This document shows, piece by piece, positions 7,284-16,470 of a DNA stretch of 64,000 bases (the first letter of the stretch is position 1; each line of letters starts with the position of its first letter). A program made the position numbers and the translations under genes. Source of the DNA: Pseudomonas sp. TNT3 (lineage in GTDB: Bacteria > Pseudomonadota > Gammaproteobacteria > Pseudomonadales > Pseudomonadaceae); contig NZ_WFGV02000035.1 in the NCBI RefSeq assembly GCF_010095445.2, positions 1-64,000 on the forward strand, written 5' to 3'. Under the pieces are notes generated by a model, which searched no databases, had not been told where the DNA came from, and saw only the letters and a program-made list of their open reading frames with translations.

Positions 7284-9167
7284 TTGAGTTCCGAATTCAA
7301 TTTGCAATCACATGCCGAAGCCAGCGCACTGCGCTATCGCCACGTGTCCATCGGTAGCGCGCCGGTCGAAGTTACGGAGCAGCAGGGTGTACTGCACATG
7401 CGCTCCCTGGAACCGTTGGCCGAGATGCCCAGGCGGTTGCTCGACCGTCTGGTGCATTGGGCTCAAGTGCGTCCCGAGCAAACCTTTATCGCCGCCCGCC
7501 AGGATGACGGTGAATGGCGTCGGGTGAGTTACGCGCAAATGCTCGACAGTGTCCGGGCTATCGCCCAAGGCCTGCTGCGCTATGACCTGTCGGCCGATAA
7601 ACCCCTGGTACTACTCTCGGGCAATGACATCGAGCATTTGCAAGTCGCCTTCGGTGCCATGTATGCGGGCATTCCCTACTGCCCGGTGTCGCCGGCCTAT
7701 TCGCTGTTGTCCCAGGATTTCTCCAAGCTGCGCCACGTTTGCGACCTGCTGCAACCAGGCCTTGTTTTCGTCAGTGACGCCCCCGCGTACCAGCGCGCCA
7801 TCGACGCCGTTTTACCAGCCGATACGCCATTGATTAACGTCCGTGGCCAGGTCACGGGTCGCCGCCAGGCGAGCTTTTCCAGCTTGCTTGAACAACCGGG
7901 CGGCGCCGAGGCTGAAGCCGCTTTTGCCGCCACCGGCCCGGACAGCATTGCAAAGTTTCTATTCACTTCCGGCTCGACCAAGCTGCCCAAGGCCGTCATC
8001 ACCACGCAACGCATGCTCTGCGCCAATCAGCAGATGCTGTTGCAGACTTTTCCGGTGTTCGGCGAAGAGCCTCCGGTGCTGGTGGACTGGCTGCCGTGGA
8101 ACCACACTTTTGGCGGCAGCCACAACCTCGGCATCGTGCTCTACAACGGCGGCAGTTTTTACCTGGACGACGGTAAACCTACCGCGCAGGGGTTTGCCCA
8201 GACTCTGCGCAACCTCAAGGAGATATCTCCCACCGCCTACCTGACCGTGCCCAAGGGCTGGGAAGAACTGGTCTCGGCCCTGGAACAGGACGCGGAGCTA
8301 CGGGCGTGTTTTTTCAAGCGCGTCAGCCTGTTCTTCTTCGCCGCTGCCGGGCTGTCGCAAAGCGTCTGGGATCGCCTGGACCGGGTAGCCGAACAACACT
8401 GTGGCGAACGCATTCGGATGATGGCCGGGCTCGGTATGACCGAGGCCTCGCCATCCTGCACTTTTACAACCGGGCCATTGTCCATGGCCGGTTATATCGG
8501 CTTGCCGGCGCCGGGTTGTGAGGTCCGTCTGGTACCGAAGGACGGCAAGCTGGAAGGGCGCTTTCGTGGGCCGCACATCATGCCCGGTTACTGGCGGTCG
8601 CCGCAGCAGACGGCCGAGGTGTTCGACGAACAAGGCTTTTACTGTTCCGGTGATGCGCTCAAGTTAGCCAACCCGCATGACCCGCAACTGGGGTTGATGT
8701 TCGATGGGCGCATCGCCGAGGACTTCAAGCTGTCTTCAGGGGTGTTCGTCAGTGTCGGCCCGCTGCGCAATCGTGCGGTACTGGAAGGTTCACCCTATGT
8801 CCAGGACCTGGTGGTGACCGCGCCGGACCGTGAGTGCCTCGGCGCGCTGGTGTTCCCGCGGATGTACGAATGCCGAATCCTGGCGGGGCTGACGACCCGT
8901 GCCAGCGACGCCCAGGTGTTGGCAAGCGCACCGGTACGCGAGTGGTTCGCCGATTGGTTGCAGCGGCTCAATCGCGACGCCGGCGGCAATGCCAGTCGCC
9001 TGGAATGGATTGCCTTGCTCGACGAGCCGGCCTCCATTGATCGCGGAGAAATCACCGACAAGGGTTCGATCAATCAGCGAGCGGTGTTGCAGTGGCGCGC
9101 GGAGCAGGTCGAGGCCCTGTATCGCGGTCTCGATCCGACGATCCTGCGCGCCGGCGCGAAGTCATGA
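7284..9167 (+). CDS. fcs: Feruloyl-CoA synthetase
   Basis: Fcs activates ferulate and related hydroxycinnamates with ATP and CoA, giving the substrate of Ech. The 627-residue protein is an acyl-adenylate-forming enzyme: the P-loop-like motif FLFTSGSTKLPKAV is at about residues 226-238, the core MAGLGMTEASPSC near 375-387 and the hinge-region DGRIAEDFKL near 475. The start is TTG at 7284, preceded at 7271-7274 by GGAG; the protein has an N-terminal extension of some 40 residues before the conserved fold. The stop overlaps the next gene's ATG (ATGA), so thiolase translation is coupled. Family enzymes in Pseudomonas ferulate loci have this length and context. Confidence 0.94.
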   Translation: MSSEFNLQSHAEASALRYRHVSIGSAPVEVTEQQGVLHMRSLEPLAEMPRRLLDRLVHWAQVRPEQTFIAARQDDGEWRRVSYAQMLDSVRAIAQGLLRYDLSADKPLVLLSGNDIEHLQVAFGAMYAGIPYCPVSPAYSLLSQDFSKLRHVCDLLQPGLVFVSDAPAYQRAIDAVLPADTPLINVRGQVTGRRQASFSSLLEQPGGAEAEAAFAATGPDSIAKFLFTSGSTKLPKAVITTQRMLCANQQMLLQTFPVFGEEPPVLVDWLPWNHTFGGSHNLGIVLYNGGSFYLDDGKPTAQGFAQTLRNLKEISPTAYLTVPKGWEELVSALEQDAELRACFFKRVSLFFFAAAGLSQSVWDRLDRVAEQHCGERIRMMAGLGMTEASPSCTFTTGPLSMAGYIGLPAPGCEVRLVPKDGKLEGRFRGPHIMPGYWRSPQQTAEVFDEQGFYCSGDALKLANPHDPQLGLMFDGRIAEDFKLSSGVFVSVGPLRNRAVLEGSPYVQDLVVTAPDRECLGALVFPRMYECRILAGLTTRASDAQVLASAPVREWFADWLQRLNRDAGGNASRLEWIALLDEPASIDRGEITDKGSINQRAVLQWRAEQVEALYRGLDPTILRAGAKS

Positions 9168-10411
9168 ACAGTGGCGGGCAGTACTCGGCCTATGCCGACG
9201 CGGCGATTTTCGATGCGGTGCGAACGCCGTGGGTCGACCTCGGTGGTGCGCTGGCCGAGGTCTCGCCGATTGACCTGGGCATCAAGGTCGGGCGCGAAGT
9301 ACTGGCGCGTTGCGGTGTCGATCCGCTGGCGGTAGACAGCGTGCTGGCGGGTTCCATGGCCCAGGCCAGCTTCGATGCCTATCTGCTGCCACGGCATATC
9401 GGTCTCTATAGCGGTGTGGCGCAATCGGTTCCGGCACTGGGCGTGCAGCGTATCTGCGCCACCGGATTCGAACTGCTGCACCAGGCCGCAAGGCAACTGG
9501 ATGGCGGCATGCAACTGGCGCTGTGCGTGGCTGCCGAATCAATGTCACGCAATCCGATTGCGGCCTATACCCATCGCGGCGGTTTCCGTCTTGGCGCCGG
9601 GGTGCAGTTCAAGGACTTTCTCTGGGAAGCATTGTACGACCCGGCTCCCGGGGTGGACATGATCGCCACCGCCGACAATCTGGCGCGGCGCTATGGGCTG
9701 AGTCGCGAGGCCGTGGACGCCTACGCCTGTGCCAGCCATCAACGAGCGTTTGCGGCGCAGCAGGCAGGATGGTTGGCGCCTGAGATTGTTGATGTAGTTC
9801 CTCAGATCTTTGAACTCAAAGGCTATCAATCTCGAGGTATTCGCCTGCCACGTGGTGTCGACTCGGTGAGTGACGACAGCCACCCACGACACGGAAATTT
9901 GGCCGCCTTGGCCCGGCTGCGCGCCGTGCACGAGGGAGGCGTACAAACTGCCGGAAACAGCTGTGCGGTAGTTGATGGTGCGGCAGCGGCGCTGGTCGGA
10001 CCTGCTTCGGCTGGCCGCGATACGCCGTTAGCCTTGCTGCGGGCCAGCGCTGTGGTGGGGGTGGCGCCGGAGTTCATGGGCATCGGTCCTGCACCGGCGA
10101 TTCGTCTGTTGGCGCAGCGCAGCGGCCTGAGCCTGAATCAGATTGGCCGCTTTGAAATCAACGAAGCCCAGGCCGCCCAGGTCCTCGCCGTGGCTCAGGA
10201 GTTGGAGCTGGACCGCTCCCTTCTCAACGTCCAGGGCGGCTCGCTGGCCCTCGGTCACCCGTTGGCAGCCAGTGGTCTGCGCCTGGTATTGACCTTGTCC
10301 CGGCAACTGCGCGAGCACAATTTGCGCTATGGGATTGCCGCGGCCTGTGTCGGTGGCGGGCAGGGTATGGCCCTGCTGATCGAGAACCCGTCCTGGCACA
10401 TGCGACATTAG
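9164..10411 (+). CDS. Thiolase (acetyl-CoA acetyltransferase family)
   Basis: The 415-residue thiolase begins at ATG 9164, which overlaps the fcs stop; a longer frame starting at 9092 lies inside fcs and lacks support. It has the nucleophile-cysteine segment QRICATGFELL near residues 109-119, a C-terminal GHPLAASG motif carrying the catalytic His, and the second active-site Cys in AAACVGGGQG. Equivalent thiolase genes (aat) accompany fcs in P. putida and P. fluorescens. There they are proposed to take part in a beta-oxidation-like route for hydroxycinnamoyl-CoA, though the main ferulate route goes through Ech. The physiological substrate is not shown by the sequence. Confidence 0.9.
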   Translation: MNSGGQYSAYADAAIFDAVRTPWVDLGGALAEVSPIDLGIKVGREVLARCGVDPLAVDSVLAGSMAQASFDAYLLPRHIGLYSGVAQSVPALGVQRICATGFELLHQAARQLDGGMQLALCVAAESMSRNPIAAYTHRGGFRLGAGVQFKDFLWEALYDPAPGVDMIATADNLARRYGLSREAVDAYACASHQRAFAAQQAGWLAPEIVDVVPQIFELKGYQSRGIRLPRGVDSVSDDSHPRHGNLAALARLRAVHEGGVQTAGNSCAVVDGAAAALVGPASAGRDTPLALLRASAVVGVAPEFMGIGPAPAIRLLAQRSGLSLNQIGRFEINEAQAAQVLAVAQELELDRSLLNVQGGSLALGHPLAASGLRLVLTLSRQLREHNLRYGIAAACVGGGQGMALLIENPSWHMRH

Positions 10412-10464
10412 TCGCCCACTCGTAACGACGGATGTCACTTGTTCTCTACCCTATGAGGTTTCAC

Positions 10465-12219
10465 ATGTGGAGCTATCAGGCGCCCTTGCGCGATATGCAA
10501 TTTGTTCTTGAGCACTGGCTTCAGGCGCCCAAGGCGTGGCATCGGAGTTCGGTATTCAAGGCGCTGGATTTACCGCTGGCCGTGCAGGTGCTGACGGAGG
10601 CCGGGCGTTTCAGTAGTGACATCCTGGCGCCATTAAACAGCATCGGAGATCGTCAGGGTTGCCGTTTGGCCGAGGGGCAGGTCAGCACTCCGGATGGCTT
10701 TGCCGATGCCTATCGGGCCTATGTCGAAGGCGGTTGGCCGGCCCTGGCCTGTGCCGAAGCGCTCGGTGGACAAGGCTTGCCGCAAGTGCTCGACGCGGCA
10801 CTGCAAGAGATGCTGTACGCCAGTAACCACGCTTGGGCCATGTACACCGGCATTGCCCACGGCGCTTATCTTTGCCTGAAGGTCCACGCAGACGCGTGGC
10901 TGCAGGAGCGCTTTCTTCCCGCAATAATTAGTGGCGAAAGCCTGGCCACCATGTGCCTGACTGAGCCCCAGGCTGGCAGTGATGTCGGCCTGCTACGCTG
11001 TCGCGCCGAACCCCAGGACGACGGCAGTTATCGGCTCAGCGGCAACAAGCTGTTTATCTCGGGCGGCGAGCACGACCTCACCAAAAACATCCTGCATCTG
11101 GTGCTGGCTCGCGTACCGGGAGCGCCAGCTGGCAGCCACGGGATTTCGCTGTTTCTGGTGCCGAAGTTATTGAGTCAGGGTCAGGCCAACGGCGTGGCCT
11201 GCAACGGTATCGAGCACAAGATGGGGATTAAGGGCAGCTCCACCTGTTCCATGGTGTTCGAAGCGGCCCAGGGCTGGTTGATTGGCGAGGTCAATCACGG
11301 TCTGAAGGCGATGTTCGTGATGATGAATTCAGCACGTCTTCATGTAGGCCTACAGGGTCTGGGGCACAGCGAAGCGGCCTGGCAGAACTGTCGTAGCTAC
11401 GCCAGTGAGCGGCTGCAGATGCGCGCACCGTCAAGACCGGCCGGGGTTGCGGCGCAGGCAGCCGACCCGATCCACTACCATCCGGCTATGCGCCGCGTCC
11501 TGCTCGAATTACGCGCCACCAGCGAAGGCATGCGCGCGATTGGCTACTGGGCCGCGCACCTGTTGGACCAGTCCGAACATGACCCACAGCTACTGGCTCG
11601 ACAACAAGCCGGGCAACTGGCGCAACTGCTGACACCGATCATCAAGGCGTTTTTTACCGAACAGGGTTTTCGCCAGGCCAGCAACGCCTTGCAGGTGTTT
11701 GGTGGTTACGGTTACGTCTGCGAATTTGCCATCGAGCAAACCCTGCGCGACAGCCGCATCGCCATGATTTACGAAGGCAGCAACGAGATTCAGGCCAACG
11801 ACCTGCTGTTACGCAAGGTGTTGGGCGATCAGGGCCAAACATTTGACCTGTTGCTGGCGCAATTGCGCGAAGAGTCCAGGCAGGGCGCCGAAACGCCACA
11901 GTGCGCGGGCTTTGCTGAGCAATTGGAGAGCCTGTGTGGTGAGCTTCACGTGCTGGTTCGCGAGGTGCGTGAACGATCGCTCAAGGATATTGAGTACCCG
12001 TATCGAGCAGCAGGGAGTTTCCTTCAGCTTTGCGGCCTGACCCTGCTCGCGCTGGCCTGGGCGCGGGCGGCCAGGGTCTCGCGGCAATTGCCTGAGGACG
12101 ATCCACTGCGTGCCGTTAAACTTGAAACAGCCGGGTTTTTCTTCAGCTACCTGCTGCCCCAAACCAAGCAGCACATGGCTGCGGTGCGTGGGGCGCGAGC
12201 AGAGTTGGCGTTTATTTGA
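10465..12219 (+). CDS. Acyl-CoA dehydrogenase
   Basis: This is a large, 584-residue acyl-CoA dehydrogenase of the type that carries an extra C-terminal domain. The chosen ATG at 10465 (MWSYQAPLRDMQFVL) follows TGAGG at 10454-10458 and matches the usual family start; an upstream in-frame ATG at 10432 is possible. The FAD/substrate segment MCLTEPQAGSDVG and the C-terminal QVFGGYGYVCEFAIEQTLRDSRI with IYEGSNEIQ are clear. It closes the ech-vdh-fcs-thiolase series. In ferulate clusters this gene is thought to dehydrogenate saturated phenylpropanoyl-CoA thioesters such as dihydroferuloyl-CoA; that substrate is inferred from the context only. Confidence 0.92.
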   Translation: MWSYQAPLRDMQFVLEHWLQAPKAWHRSSVFKALDLPLAVQVLTEAGRFSSDILAPLNSIGDRQGCRLAEGQVSTPDGFADAYRAYVEGGWPALACAEALGGQGLPQVLDAALQEMLYASNHAWAMYTGIAHGAYLCLKVHADAWLQERFLPAIISGESLATMCLTEPQAGSDVGLLRCRAEPQDDGSYRLSGNKLFISGGEHDLTKNILHLVLARVPGAPAGSHGISLFLVPKLLSQGQANGVACNGIEHKMGIKGSSTCSMVFEAAQGWLIGEVNHGLKAMFVMMNSARLHVGLQGLGHSEAAWQNCRSYASERLQMRAPSRPAGVAAQAADPIHYHPAMRRVLLELRATSEGMRAIGYWAAHLLDQSEHDPQLLARQQAGQLAQLLTPIIKAFFTEQGFRQASNALQVFGGYGYVCEFAIEQTLRDSRIAMIYEGSNEIQANDLLLRKVLGDQGQTFDLLLAQLREESRQGAETPQCAGFAEQLESLCGELHVLVREVRERSLKDIEYPYRAAGSFLQLCGLTLLALAWARAARVSRQLPEDDPLRAVKLETAGFFFSYLLPQTKQHMAAVRGARAELAFI

Positions 12220-12304
12220 GGCCGGGCTATCCAGGATAGAAGCCCGCGTCGCAGGGCTCAGTCCTCAGTATGCCTTGACCTCGCGTGTGGTTTTTGACCA
12301 TCAA

Positions 12305-13582
12305 CTACCAGACTTTAAGCGTGTAGTCGACGTTAATCCGGGTTTCGTTATCACTGCGGAATGTCGATTCCTCACTCTGCTCATTGCGATACAACGCATG
12401 GCGCAGGCGCAGCGCGAGACCCTTTGCCGGGCCTGACTGTATGACATAAGCCAACTCGAGATCCTTCGACGACTCTGTCAGATTGCTACCTCCCAAGTGT
12501 GGCAGGTCGATGTTACTCCCCCTCAGATAGCGGGCCATGCCGGTCAACCCCGGCAAACCGACGGCCGCGAAGTTGTAGTCATATCGCACCACCCATGTCC
12601 GCTCCTTCGGGTTAACGAAGTCCGCACTCATGGTGCCGTCGCTGAGCACTGTTGGCTCACCGCCGGCGATGTAGGCCATTGCCGTGTCGCCTGTCTGGTG
12701 CATGTAACCCATTCCCAGGGTGTGGGCAGCGACCTGGTAGCTGAACATGGCTCCGACGTTCAAGTTGTCCACCTTGCCGGCTTCGGCATGGCCGTTTTCC
12801 TGACTGTTATAGACCCGCACATCTGTCTTCAGTTTGCCTGGGCCGAGGGGAAGCAGGTGGATGACGCCCCCAAAGTCCTGGGTGTACAGGTCCTTTAACT
12901 CGGCGTGAAAATAGCGAAGGGTTAACGTGTCAGACCACTGATAGTCGCCGCCAATGAAGTCAAAACGCTGCGAGCTGGCGCCCTTTTTGAAGCGGCCATT
13001 GGGCGAGGCCAGTGTGATTGGCTGATAGTCGGTGGAATCACGCAGGTTCACTCGATCCATTCGACCCGTGTGTAACGTAAGGCCATTGATGTCATCGGAA
13101 ATCGCGTACGCGCCGCGAAAGGATTGCGGAACCAAACGAGCAGGGCTCGCGGTGATGACCGGCAGGGCAGGGAACTGCGTTCCAACGGATAACCGGGTCT
13201 TTGAGATTTTCGCCTTGAGCGCCACGCCCAGTTCAGAATATTCGTCTTCGGCCTTTCGGGTCGTCGGGTCAAAAGGCAGGAGTTGAGTGCCGGTCCGATT
13301 GGGCGACGAGTCAAGTTTGAGTCCCAGCATCCCCGTGAGATCAACGCCGAAGCCGACGGTCCCGCCGGTAAATCCGGAGTTGGCTTTGAGGATGAATCCC
13401 TGTGCCCACTCGCGAGCGGCCGAATAAGGGCTGTCGCCTTTGTAGTCCCGGTCCAGGTAGTAATTGCGCGTGGTAAGGGTCGCGCTGCTCTCGTCCACGA
13501 ACCCTGCGCAGGCGGTGGAAGACGCGCAGGCTATCGCCATGCCCAGGCTGCAACGCCAAGGCCATTCAAGGGTTTTTTGCAT
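12305..13582 (-). CDS. OprD-family outer-membrane porin (vanillate cluster)
   Basis: The 425-residue product has a signal sequence ending in ACASSTACA and the OprD-family start GFVDESSATLTTRNYYLDRD. The beta-barrel then runs to the C-terminus VDYTLKVW with a terminal aromatic residue. It is a paralogue of the porin at 2691-4013 (shared motifs AREWAQGF, GMGYMHQTGDTA, KERTW). It is the last gene of the minus-strand run vanB-vanA-fdhA-MFS-porin, 37 bp behind the carrier gene. It should admit vanillate or a similar acid through the outer membrane. AACAATAA at 13599-13606 lies 17 nt before the start codon. Confidence 0.9.
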   Translation of the reverse strand: MQKTLEWPWRCSLGMAIACASSTACAGFVDESSATLTTRNYYLDRDYKGDSPYSAAREWAQGFILKANSGFTGGTVGFGVDLTGMLGLKLDSSPNRTGTQLLPFDPTTRKAEDEYSELGVALKAKISKTRLSVGTQFPALPVITASPARLVPQSFRGAYAISDDINGLTLHTGRMDRVNLRDSTDYQPITLASPNGRFKKGASSQRFDFIGGDYQWSDTLTLRYFHAELKDLYTQDFGGVIHLLPLGPGKLKTDVRVYNSQENGHAEAGKVDNLNVGAMFSYQVAAHTLGMGYMHQTGDTAMAYIAGGEPTVLSDGTMSADFVNPKERTWVVRYDYNFAAVGLPGLTGMARYLRGSNIDLPHLGGSNLTESSKDLELAYVIQSGPAKGLALRLRHALYRNEQSEESTFRSDNETRINVDYTLKVW

Positions 13583-13598
13583 GTGATGTGTCCTGCTT

Positions 13599-13606
13599 TT
13601 ATTGTT
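13599..13606 (-). promoter_or_regulatory. Crc/Hfq CA motif before OprD gene
   Basis: The minus strand reads AACAATAA, matching AANAANAA, between the stop of the upstream MFS gene and the porin ATG at 13582. Confidence 0.5.
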
Positions 13607-13619
13607 ATGGACGGTCGAC

Positions 13620-14954
13620 TCAGGTGTTACTGACGGTGTTGAGCTGGAGCATCTTTTGCGGCTTCAAGAGCCAAACGGCGAGGGCGGCGAGGACGAAGGA
13701 CAGGGCGAACAACAGGTACAGGTCGGCTGGCTGCCACTGCGCATCGATCAGTCGGCCAGCCACTAATGGCGAGAGAATCGCACCGACGCGCCCGATGCCG
13801 ATGCCCCAACCCAAGCCAGTAACGCGCTGGGTGGCGTTGTAGATGCCAGGGGTAAGTGCATACAGCCCGGCGACGCAGCCGTTGACAAAAATACCGATCA
13901 GTAACACCAGGGCGAAGGCCAGCGTCAGGTTGGCAGTGAATTGCACAAAGACGGCCAGCAATACTGCATTGACCAGCAGGTAGGTCATCAGTACTTGGGA
14001 TAAACGAAAGCGCGCCGCCAGCAAACCGATCAGCGAAGTGCCAAGAATGCCACCGACGTTGAGTAGTACACCCCCAGTGATTCCCTGGGTGTTCGACAAG
14101 CCGGCCGAAACCAGTAGCCTCGGCGTCCAGCTCATCACGAAATAGAAACCGAACATCACCAGAAAGAACGCGCTCCACACCAGCAAGGTTGAACGCAGCA
14201 GAGCCGGCGAGAAGAGCTCGGCAAACGTGGCGCGTAGCGGTTTCCTGGATTCGCGCAACGCCGCGGGTAACTGCTCCAGGGCAGTGATCGCTACTCGTTG
14301 CAGCAGGATATTGATACGCACCAGCGCGCGCCTGGGTTGGCGAGACAACAGGAAAGCCAGGGACTCGGGTAGCCATAATGCAAGGATCGGCAGGATCAGC
14401 AGCGTTGTTACGCCACCGTAAAAGAACACCGAACGCCACCCCAGGGACGGAATGATCTGCGCCGCGATGAGGCCGCCGATCGTTGCGCCCAGTGCGTAGG
14501 CCGTTGATTGCAGGCTGATGGCCAGACTGCGCCATTTCCTGTTGGCGTACTCTCCCGCAATGACATAGCTGCTCGCCAGGATGCCACCGATGCCGAGTCC
14601 GGTAATCAGGCGCAACACCGCGAGCATCTCGGCTGACGTCGCCTTCGAAGATGCCAGCATGCCGAGCCCGGTAATACCCACACACAACAGAATGAGTGGG
14701 CGTCGACCGAAGCGATCAGCCCAGGGGGCAATGAACAACGAGCCGATTGCCATTCCGACCAGTCCTGCACTGAGCAGGTAGCCGAGGTGAATACCGCTCA
14801 GGCCCCATTCGGCGGAAATGGACGCCGCGGTGAAGGCCATCACCAATACATCGAAGCCATCCAGCATGTTGATCAGAAAGCAGAGCGCAATCACGCCCCA
14901 TTGGAAGCTGACCATGGGTTTCTCGTCCAGCTGTTGCCCAATCGTCTGGCTCAT
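13620..14954 (-). CDS. MFS aromatic-acid:H+ symporter (VanK/PcaK-like)
   Basis: The 444-residue carrier starts at ATG 14954 (MSQTIGQQLDEKP). A longer frame to 15086 adds a cysteine-rich stretch that is not family-like. TM1 contains MLDGFDVLVMAFTA and the TM2-3 loop DRFGRRP, both AAHS signatures, with 12 predicted helices. It lies between fdhA and an OprD gene in the vanillate run, so vanillate or another hydroxybenzoate is the probable substrate, as for VanK and PcaK. The upstream leader (15055-15068) carries two AACAAAAA motifs. It is a close relative of the truncated gene at the left edge of the window. Confidence 0.9.
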   Translation of the reverse strand: MSQTIGQQLDEKPMVSFQWGVIALCFLINMLDGFDVLVMAFTAASISAEWGLSGIHLGYLLSAGLVGMAIGSLFIAPWADRFGRRPLILLCVGITGLGMLASSKATSAEMLAVLRLITGLGIGGILASSYVIAGEYANRKWRSLAISLQSTAYALGATIGGLIAAQIIPSLGWRSVFFYGGVTTLLILPILALWLPESLAFLLSRQPRRALVRINILLQRVAITALEQLPAALRESRKPLRATFAELFSPALLRSTLLVWSAFFLVMFGFYFVMSWTPRLLVSAGLSNTQGITGGVLLNVGGILGTSLIGLLAARFRLSQVLMTYLLVNAVLLAVFVQFTANLTLAFALVLLIGIFVNGCVAGLYALTPGIYNATQRVTGLGWGIGIGRVGAILSPLVAGRLIDAQWQPADLYLLFALSFVLAALAVWLLKPQKMLQLNTVSNT

Positions 14955-15054
14955 GGCGTCAGACTCCGCAGCGGTGGGTAGAGAAATGCTGTGAACGACG
15001 GGCAGCCAAAGCCGCCCTGCTGTGCAAGGGGTGCAGTGTGTACATGTCGATACC

Positions 15055-15068
15055 TTTTTGTTTTTGTT
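15055..15068 (-). promoter_or_regulatory. Paired Crc/Hfq CA motifs in carrier leader
   Basis: The minus strand reads AACAAAAACAAAAA, two overlapping matches to AANAANAA, about 100 nt before the ATG at 14954 in the gap behind fdhA. Confidence 0.4.
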
Positions 15069-15171
15069 GGTCAGTGGAACATGCAAGGCGCCAAGGAGCC
15101 GGCGACACGGCTCCGGGGCGGCGACGGGTTCAGGACGCGGGCGCGCCTGCTCCGGTCGGAAAGCCTGTCAT

Positions 15172-16371
15172 TCAGGGCACGCTGAAAGATGTGTGTGGAT
15201 CGATCACAAACTTCTTCGGCACACCGGCATCGAACTCGCCATATCCCTCAGGCGCCTGATCCAGGCTGATGACCTGCACGCCCACCACTTCGGCGATGTT
15301 GATGCGGTCCCACATGATTGCCTGCATTAGTTGGCGGTTGTACTTCATGACCGGGGTCTGGCCGGTGTGGAAGCTGTGGGATTTAGCCCAGCCGAGGCCG
15401 AAGCGAATGCTCAGGCTGCCCATTTTTGCGGCAGCGTCGACAGCGCCCGGGTCTTCAGTGACGTAGAGGCCAGGGATGCCGATTTTGCCGGCAACCCGCA
15501 CCACGCCCATCAGCGAGTTGAGCACGGTAGCCGGGGCTTCGTGTTTGACGCCGTCATGGCCGTGGCCGCGGGCTTCGAAGCCGACGCAGTCCACTGCGCA
15601 ATCCACTTCCGGTTCGCCCAGCAGTGCGGCGATCTGTTCGTGCAGCGGCGCGTCTTTGGACAGGTCGACGATTTCAAACCCTTGCGCCTTGGCGTGGGCC
15701 AGGCGAATGGTGTTGACGTCGCCGATAATCACCACTGCTGCACCGAGCAGACGCGCCGAGGCGGCAGCGGCCAGGCCGACAGGACCGGCGCCAGCAATGT
15801 AGACAGTACTGCCCGGGCCGACGCCAGCAGTGACGGCACCGTGGTAACCGGTCGGCAGGATGTCGGAGAGGCACGTCAGGTCACGGATTTTCTCCATGGC
15901 CTTGTCGCGATCCGGCAGTTTCAGCAGGTTGAAGTCGGCGTATGGCACCAGCACATATTCGGCCTGGCCACCGGTCCAGTCGCCCATGTCGACATAACCG
16001 TAAGCACCACCGGGGCGGGCCGGGTTGACGGTCAGGCAGACGCCGGTGTGTTGCTCCTTGCAGGAGCGGCAGCGCCCGCAAGCCACGTTGAACGGTACGG
16101 ACACCAGGTCACCGATTTTCAGGTTCTCGACGTCGCTGCCTTTCTCGATCACTTCACCGGTGATCTCATGACCCAGCACCAGGCCGGTTTGAGCCGTTGT
16201 GCGACCGCGTACCATGTGCTGGTCGGAGCCGCAGATGTTGGTGGAAATTACCTTGAGAATGACCCCATGTTCGATCTTGCGACCGCGCGGGTCCTGCATT
16301 TTCGGATAGTCGATTTTTTGTACTTCGACCTTGCCAGCGCCGAGATACACCACACCACGATTGCCTGACAT
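15172..16371 (-). CDS. fdhA: Glutathione-independent formaldehyde dehydrogenase
   Basis: FdhA oxidises formaldehyde to formate with NAD+ and without glutathione. The 399-residue medium-chain zinc dehydrogenase has catalytic-zinc ligands Cys47 (STNICGSDQH) and His68 (LGHEITGE). The structural-zinc cysteines are at 98, 101, 104 and 112 (ACGRCRSCKEQHTGVC), one residue off the numbering of the P. putida enzyme. The NAD site is AGAGPVGLAAA. Its place directly behind vanA fits its role: vanillate demethylation by VanAB yields one formaldehyde per turnover. An AACAACAA motif (16393-16400) lies just before the ribosome binding site. Confidence 0.95.
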   Translation of the reverse strand: MSGNRGVVYLGAGKVEVQKIDYPKMQDPRGRKIEHGVILKVISTNICGSDQHMVRGRTTAQTGLVLGHEITGEVIEKGSDVENLKIGDLVSVPFNVACGRCRSCKEQHTGVCLTVNPARPGGAYGYVDMGDWTGGQAEYVLVPYADFNLLKLPDRDKAMEKIRDLTCLSDILPTGYHGAVTAGVGPGSTVYIAGAGPVGLAAAASARLLGAAVVIIGDVNTIRLAHAKAQGFEIVDLSKDAPLHEQIAALLGEPEVDCAVDCVGFEARGHGHDGVKHEAPATVLNSLMGVVRVAGKIGIPGLYVTEDPGAVDAAAKMGSLSIRFGLGWAKSHSFHTGQTPVMKYNRQLMQAIMWDRINIAEVVGVQVISLDQAPEGYGEFDAGVPKKFVIDPHTSFSVP

Positions 16372-16392
16372 GCTTTTTTCCCTCGAGGAATG

Positions 16393-16400
16393 TTGTTGTT
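16393..16400 (-). promoter_or_regulatory. Crc/Hfq CA motif before fdhA
   Basis: The minus strand reads AACAACAA, 21 nt before the fdhA ATG and just upstream of its ribosome binding region. Confidence 0.55.
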
Positions 16401-16470
16401 ATGTAGCGGTGCAAAGTGCTGCCTTCGGAGCAGCAAAAATTCCGGGAGCGTTGAGTCTGGTTTGAAGGAC

